Origin: an uncultured Prevotellaceae bacterium
GTDB taxonomy: Bacteria > Bacteroidota > Bacteroidia > Bacteroidales > Bacteroidaceae
Reading direction: 5' to 3'
Assembly: GCA_937891085.1 (NCBI GenBank)
Contig: CALAEY010000039.1
Location: 1-64,000, forward strand
Length of the DNA stretch: 64,000 nucleotides
Made by a program: the position numbers and the translations under genes. The notes under the pieces were generated by a model, which saw nothing but the letters and a program-made list of their open reading frames with translations, was not told the DNA's origin and did no database searches. This document shows positions 60,187 to 64,000 of the stretch, one piece after another. Numbering within the stretch: position 1 is the first letter of the stretch; every line of letters begins with the position of its first letter.

Positions 60187-61222
60187 ACTTCGTTATCTCT
60201 CCCGCCAAGTCAGAATCCATCAGGCGTTTCACTTCCTCATTGTTGAGGCCATGTCCTAAGAGGAACATCAGCTTGGCAATAGCACTCTCAGGCGTACTGT
60301 CATACCCACTCACCACCCCCGCTTGCAGCAGTTGGAGGCCTGTTTCATAGCGCTTCATCTCCACCAGACCGTTGGGACATTGAGTGATGTTCACTATGAC
60401 GATGCCTCTCTCTGTAGCCTCGCGCAGTGCCTTGATAAGCCAAGGTTTCTGGGGCGCATTGCCAGAGCCGTAGGTCTTCAGTATCACCGCCTTAAGGCCC
60501 TCAAAGCGCAGGGCCGACTCCACGATGTTCTCACTGATGCCAGGGAAGAGCGTCAGCACCACGATGCTATTATCATAGAGGTAGTGCGGCTTCATCGGCT
60601 GCGAGAGGTCTGGGCGACGTATCAGCTGCTCATTGTAGCGGATATGGATGCCCGCTGTGGCAAGCGGTGGGAAGTTGTACGAGCGGAAGGCATTGAAGTT
60701 CTCCGCATGGATCTTGGTTGTGCGGTTGCCACGCATCAGCTCATTCTCGAAGAAGATGCACACCTCTGGCACGATGGCCGTACCATCAGGATGCTTGGCG
60801 GTGGCTATCTCAATGCTCGTTATCAGGTTTTCCTTGCCATCGGTACGCAGCATGCCTATGGGGAGCTGAGAGCCCGTAAGGATGACAGGTTTCGAGAGGT
60901 TCTCCAGCATGAAGCTCAGGGCCGAAGCCGTATAGGCCATCGTATCCGTACCATGCAGAATCACGAATCCGTCATAGTCATCATAGTTCTGCGTGATGAT
61001 TTCCACTATCTTCACATAGTGCTTTGGCTCCATGTCCGACGAGTCGATAGGAGGGTCGAACTGATAGGAGCCAATGCGATAGTTGAAGCGTTTCAGCTCT
61101 GGCACCTGCTTCAGCAGATGTGCAAAGTCGAAGCTCTCCAAGGCTCCCGTTTCAGGATTCTCTATCATTCCGATAGTGCCACCTGTATAGATTAAGAATA
61201 CCGAAGGGCATTTGTCTGTCAT
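60185..61222 (-). CDS. ansA: Type I (cytoplasmic) L-asparaginase
   Basis: 345 aa. Hydrolyses asparagine to aspartate and ammonia. YTGGTIGM holds the nucleophilic Thr; FVILHGTDTMAYTASAL holds the second Thr-Asp pair; TGSQLPIGMLRTDGKENL and TYGSGNAP complete the active site. No signal peptide, so AnsA type. In an anaerobe the aspartate can feed fumarate respiration, which fits the Dcu transporter at 17.9 kb. Confidence 0.95.
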   Translation of the reverse strand: MTDKCPSVFLIYTGGTIGMIENPETGALESFDFAHLLKQVPELKRFNYRIGSYQFDPPIDSSDMEPKHYVKIVEIITQNYDDYDGFVILHGTDTMAYTASALSFMLENLSKPVILTGSQLPIGMLRTDGKENLITSIEIATAKHPDGTAIVPEVCIFFENELMRGNRTTKIHAENFNAFRSYNFPPLATAGIHIRYNEQLIRRPDLSQPMKPHYLYDNSIVVLTLFPGISENIVESALRFEGLKAVILKTYGSGNAPQKPWLIKALREATERGIVIVNITQCPNGLVEMKRYETGLQLLQAGVVSGYDSTPESAIAKLMFLLGHGLNNEEVKRLMDSDLAGEITK

Positions 61223-61503
61223 AGTGTTACGGTTTTAGTGCCGTAAAGTTACGAATAAATTTCTTATTCTTTACCAAAAGTCAGCACTATTCTCAGAAAT
61301 GCTTCTGTATTTCTCTCCTAAAGCCTTGCATTATGATGGTAATGAAGCATTTTTGCAGTAACGCAAGGCTTTTCCTCGATAATTCCTTGTGTTTGCAACT
61401 TATAAGCGCATAGTTTGCAGGCTTTATTCGTCAAGTTTAGAGCCTCCATTCAATCCGTCTGTAAGTTTTAAACTCCTCCTCTTGTATGCTATAAAATATT
61501 ATG

Positions 61504-61617
61504 TTTAGTGACGGATGTGACGTTAGAAATATATACTTTCGTATAGAAATACATTTGGTTCGAACCAAATGTATTTATTAGAAAAAGTTGCTTTTTTAAT
61601 GTCATATCTGTCACTAA
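61504..61617. repeat. Inverted-repeat element, GTGAC-type arms, around a 30-bp palindrome
   Basis: The left arm (~61504-61524, TTAGTGACGGATGTGACGTTA) and right arm (~61597-61617) are inverted with three mismatches and contain tandem TGAC motifs. In the middle is the perfect palindrome 61547-61576 centred on TTCGAA. It lies in the gene-free interval 61223-62576. Confidence 0.65.
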
Positions 61618-61739
61618 TTTTGCTAATCTCCTCATTTCAAGTAGTTTGCTGATTAGGTCAGATTCCATCACTTTACATTTGATTTGACCCTATGGAGTTT
61701 TATGAAGGATATGAAGGATAGAATTCAACATTTACTTAT

Positions 61740-61769
61740 AAATACATTTGGTTCGAACCAAATGTATTT
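61740..61769. repeat. Second identical 30-bp palindrome
   Basis: Exactly the same 30 bases as 61547-61576 (half site AAATACATTTGGTTC), 193 bases apart start to start. Each is perfectly self-complementary. Confidence 0.85.
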
Positions 61770-61830
61770 CTATGAGAAGACAGCGATGGGGCATATAGGC
61801 ATGGGTGCATCACAAAGGAGTGAGCCTAAT

Positions 61831-61920
61831 GTTCCTCCGCTGTTCCTCCGTTGTTCCTCCGTTGTTCCTCCGCTTTTGTTTCACAGAAAGAACGGATGTT
61901 CCACGGAGGAAGAACGGAGC
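61831..61920. repeat. Element with four 11-bp GTTCCTCCG repeats and an inverted partner
   Basis: GTTCCTCCG at 61831, 61842, 61853 and 61864 (11-bp period), then CGGAGGAAGAACGGAGC at 61904-61920 in the opposite sense. Non-coding; same style as the other motif-array loci. Confidence 0.65.
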
Positions 61921-62002
61921 TTCATGGTTTGAGTTTCCTTCTTATTTGAGAGAGATGGCATCTCTGCGTATTGTCAAAACTCGCTGACAAGCCACCTTCG
62001 AT

Positions 62003-62315
62003 TTTTCCTTTCACCTTTCACCAAGTGTGCGTAAGTATATGAAATTCATTGGCTTATAATGGTGAAAGGAAATGCGCTTCCTTTCACCGTCTTTCACCAA
62101 CTATTATTTAGACAGATGATGTCATAAATAATAGAGAAAATATATATAGTGTATGTCGTCATTAGAATTATAATGGTTGCGCGGATTCTAAATAAAGAGG
62201 CCATTCTGGTGTGAAGGGTGGTGAAAGGCGGTGAAAGGGCGGAGGTTTCCATTCACCGCAATTCGCAGATGATATTCATGCGTTATCTTCCACTTGGTGA
62301 AAGGTGAAAGGAAAA
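62003..62315. repeat. Inverted-repeat element, CTTTCACC-type, with perfect 25-bp arms
   Basis: Arms 62003-62027 and 62291-62315 are perfect reverse complements containing two CTTTCACC motifs. An inner hairpin GGTGAAAGGAA (62061-62071) / TTCCTTTCACC (62078-62088) repeats the motif, as do further copies near 62090 and 62215-62240. No coding sequence. Confidence 0.75.
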
Positions 62316-62433
62316 TAACGAATCAGGCTTTTTTAGAACTCAAGAATCTAAAACGAGGTACATTACTACCATAAAGTTGGTGATACGACTGCTAAAACCC
62401 AATGGCAGCAGATGCAAACTTCAGACTACACAG

Positions 62434-62485
62434 CTGTCTGTACAATCAGCACTGCTGTCTGTACAATCAGCACTGCTGTCTGCAC
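62434..62485. repeat. 21-bp direct repeat, 2.5 copies
   Basis: CTGTCTGTACAATCAGCACTG at 62434-62454 and 62455-62475, then a partial third copy. It lies 90 bases beyond the trp gene end; non-coding. Confidence 0.7.
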
Positions 62486-62576
62486 AGATTCCACTGCTGA
62501 TTAAACTTTGCCTCGTTACGTCATGGCTTTTGTCTCTCGTCTTTATATCTTTTGCTTGCTTTCTCCTGTCTTTACC

Positions 62577-63977
62577 CTACGCCAATCCGATGTCTGCCTT
62601 CAGCTGCTTAATGGCCTTGTCTGCATCGCCCTCGAAGGTGTTCAGCAGGGTGACGAAGCGACTGCCGATGATGCCTCCAGAGGCATTGGCACAGGCTGCA
62701 TCGAAGGTCTGCTTGTTGCTGATGCCAAAGCCCACCATGCGGGGATTGCGCAGGTGCAGGTCGTTGATGCGCTTGAAGTAGGCTTGCTTCTCGGCATTGA
62801 AGTCGCACTGGGCACCTGTGGTGGAGGCAGAAGATACCATGTAGATGAAGCCATCGGTGTGCTGGTCGATCTCAAGCACGCGCTCGTCGCTGGTCTCAGG
62901 GGTGATGAGCATGATGATGCGGATGTCATATTGCGCAGCGATGGCTTTATAGCTCTCCTCGTAGTCGCGGAAGGGCAGGTCGGGGATGATGATGCCGTCG
63001 ATGCCACAGGCTTGGCACTCCTGACAGAAACGCTCGAAGCCGAACTGGTAGATCGGGTTGAGGTAACCCATCAGAATCAGTGGGATGCTGACTTCCTTAC
63101 GGATGTCTCGCAGTTGGCTGAAGAGCAGACGGAGCGACATGCCGTTTTTCAAGGCTTTCGTGGCAGCATCTTGTATGACAGGGCCATCGGCCATAGGGTC
63201 GCTGAAGGGGATGCCTATCTCGATGAGGCTTACGCCGCCTTGCTCTAAGTCTTTGATTACTTGGACGGTGCCGTTGAGGGTTGGGTGGCCTGCGCAGAAA
63301 TATACTGACAGTAATCTCTGAGGATTGGTTTGGAATAATTGATTAATGCGGTTCATCTTTTTTAATTGTGAATTGTGAATTATGAATTCTCTCACTTTTC
63401 CAACGTCCTTGATGCCAGGACTGTTCTCAAACTGACTATTGAGATCGTAGCCGGCTAGGGCGGGATGGGAGAAATGTTGCAGCGCTTCTATGCTCTGTGA
63501 TCCAATGCCTCCGCTAAGCAGGAAAGGGGTGCTGCCTTGATACTGACTCAGTAGGTTCCAATCGAATGTCTTGCCACTGCCACCATAGGCAGGGGTCTTG
63601 GTATCGAATAGGAAGTAGTCGCAAACGCCTTGGTATCGCTCTGTGAGCTTCAAGTCTTCCGCACTGGCGATGGGGAAGGCTTTGATGACCTTAAAGCCTG
63701 ACTTCTGCAACGCTTGGCATTGCTCTGGCGATTCATGCCCATGCAACTGGATATGCGTAAGGCCGAACTCCGCTGCCTGCTTGGTGATGACATCGAGAGA
63801 GGCATTCACGAAGACCCCAACACGGCCAGCATGGATGGGGAGGTAGGAGGGGCGTTGACGCACATAGCGGGGAGATTTCTCATAGAAGATAAAGCCCATG
63901 AGGTCGATGCCTAAGGCTTCTACCTCACGGATGTTTTCCCCTTGTGTCATGCCACAAACTTTGATGATACGTTTCAT
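62577..63977 (-). CDS. trpF-trpA: Fused phosphoribosylanthranilate isomerase - tryptophan synthase alpha chain (TrpF-TrpA)
   Basis: 466 aa in one frame. Residues 1-~198 are TrpF: KVCGMTQGENIREVEALGIDLMGFIF with the catalytic Cys8, then Asp in FLFDTKTPAYGGSGKTFDW. Residues ~208-466 are TrpA (259 aa, own ATG at 63356: MNRINQLF): Glu in GGVSLIEIGIPFSDPMADGP and Asp in CGIDGIIIPDLPF, with GFGISNKQTF and ASGGIIGSRFV. The linker IIHNSQLKK is encoded by a heptamer spacer array (63361-63390) that happens to keep the frame open. A single fused product or reinitiation at 63356 are both possible. Further trp genes probably lie beyond 63977. Confidence 0.9.
   Translation of the reverse strand: MKRIIKVCGMTQGENIREVEALGIDLMGFIFYEKSPRYVRQRPSYLPIHAGRVGVFVNASLDVITKQAAEFGLTHIQLHGHESPEQCQALQKSGFKVIKAFPIASAEDLKLTERYQGVCDYFLFDTKTPAYGGSGKTFDWNLLSQYQGSTPFLLSGGIGSQSIEALQHFSHPALAGYDLNSQFENSPGIKDVGKVREFIIHNSQLKKMNRINQLFQTNPQRLLSVYFCAGHPTLNGTVQVIKDLEQGGVSLIEIGIPFSDPMADGPVIQDAATKALKNGMSLRLLFSQLRDIRKEVSIPLILMGYLNPIYQFGFERFCQECQACGIDGIIIPDLPFRDYEESYKAIAAQYDIRIIMLITPETSDERVLEIDQHTDGFIYMVSSASTTGAQCDFNAEKQAYFKRINDLHLRNPRMVGFGISNKQTFDAACANASGGIIGSRFVTLLNTFEGDADKAIKQLKADIGLA
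63361..63390. repeat. Heptamer array forming the TrpF-TrpA linker
   Basis: TTTAATTGTGAATTGTGAAT-type heptamers as in other spacers, but without an in-frame stop on the minus strand. Confidence 0.7.
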
Positions 63978-64000
63978 GATCTCAATGCTTTAGTGAATCG

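Noticed and set aside
61547..61769. GGTTCGAACC strings as tRNA T-arms
   Set aside because: They are centres of perfect 30-bp palindromes; no acceptor, D or anticodon stems surround them.
61684..61932. 82-codon plus-strand frame and 60-codon minus-strand frame at 61489-61671 that share a peptide segment
   Set aside because: The shared residues come from translating the same palindrome on opposite strands; no other coding evidence.
62377..63248. Two plus-strand frames over the trp region, one with an LSVQSAL repeat
   Set aside because: They overlap trpA antisense; the peptide repeat only reflects the 21-bp DNA repeat at 62434.

Overview
The window reads as chromosomal DNA of a Bacteroidales bacterium, most likely Prevotellaceae (Prevotella-like). 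The grounds are: Bacteroidetes-type promoters (TTTG, 19-21 bases, TAnnTTTG) seen repeatedly; a serine palmitoyltransferase; a single-chain glycine decarboxylase; DUF4301, DUF3298 and DUF3791/DUF3990 proteins; GH92 and TonB-receptor genes; fimbrillin/FISUMP lipoproteins; and long AT-rich spacers. No tRNA, rRNA or CRISPR array was recognised.

Layout. 1-1.1 kb: gene debris (an unrecognised C-terminal fragment and a frameshifted AAA-ATPase tail). 1.1-8.8 kb: housekeeping genes (a secreted esterase, gcvP, an MBL hydrolase, rsmG, a DUF3298 lipoprotein, lipB, engB). 8.8-17.8 kb: serine palmitoyltransferase, a TolC/HlyD/ABC-2 permease export operon with no ATPase gene, and two tandem outer-membrane barrel genes. 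17.9-28.3 kb: C4-dicarboxylate transporter, acetyltransferase, phosphatase, MFS, dgkA, a RelA/SpoT enzyme with an eroded hydrolase site, DUF4301, purT, and an O-acetylhomoserine sulfhydrylase. 28.3-33.8 kb: late adenosylcobalamin genes (cbiA, ATP:corrinoid adenosyltransferase, cbiP, cobD, cbiB). 33.8-36.2 kb: an orphan HigA antitoxin beside a truncated toxin, then a PqqD-like gene and an EF-hand-loop protein behind a long structured leader. 36.3-41.7 kb: a complete hexuronate operon (kdgK, SDR mannonate oxidoreductase, uxuA, kdgA, uxaC); a matching ExuT-type transporter lies at 58.7-60.1 kb. 41.8-43.5 kb: a membrane-spanning Kelch-AraC regulator.

43.5-52.5 kb is the most unusual stretch. A ~230-bp regulatory module is present in two complete copies, one decayed orphan and one truncated copy. 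Each full module has an intrinsic terminator for the upstream gene, a promoter with a TACATTTG box, an 18-codon leader frame, a (GAAC)n tract with 12 or 8 units (2 in the orphan), and then a long terminator-like hairpin. It is followed by a 41-45-residue peptide gene (pattern YEAPxVQVIxME) and a fimbrillin/FISUMP lipoprotein gene. The arrangement suggests phase-variable, attenuation-controlled surface proteins. A DUF3791-DUF3990-DUF3791 toxin-antitoxin-like locus and two AAA ATPases sit between the modules.

52.5-64 kb: GH92 mannosidase with a TonB receptor, a PPOX-type flavoprotein, a VOC protein, a Crp-family regulator, ExuT, asparaginase, 1.35 kb of gene-free repeats, and a trpF-trpA reading frame joined through a spacer repeat. 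Two families of intergenic repeats recur across the whole window. One is arrays of degenerate heptamers (such as ACAATTN or ATTGANC) in operon spacers. The other is inverted-repeat loci whose arms are built from short repeated motifs that differ at each locus.
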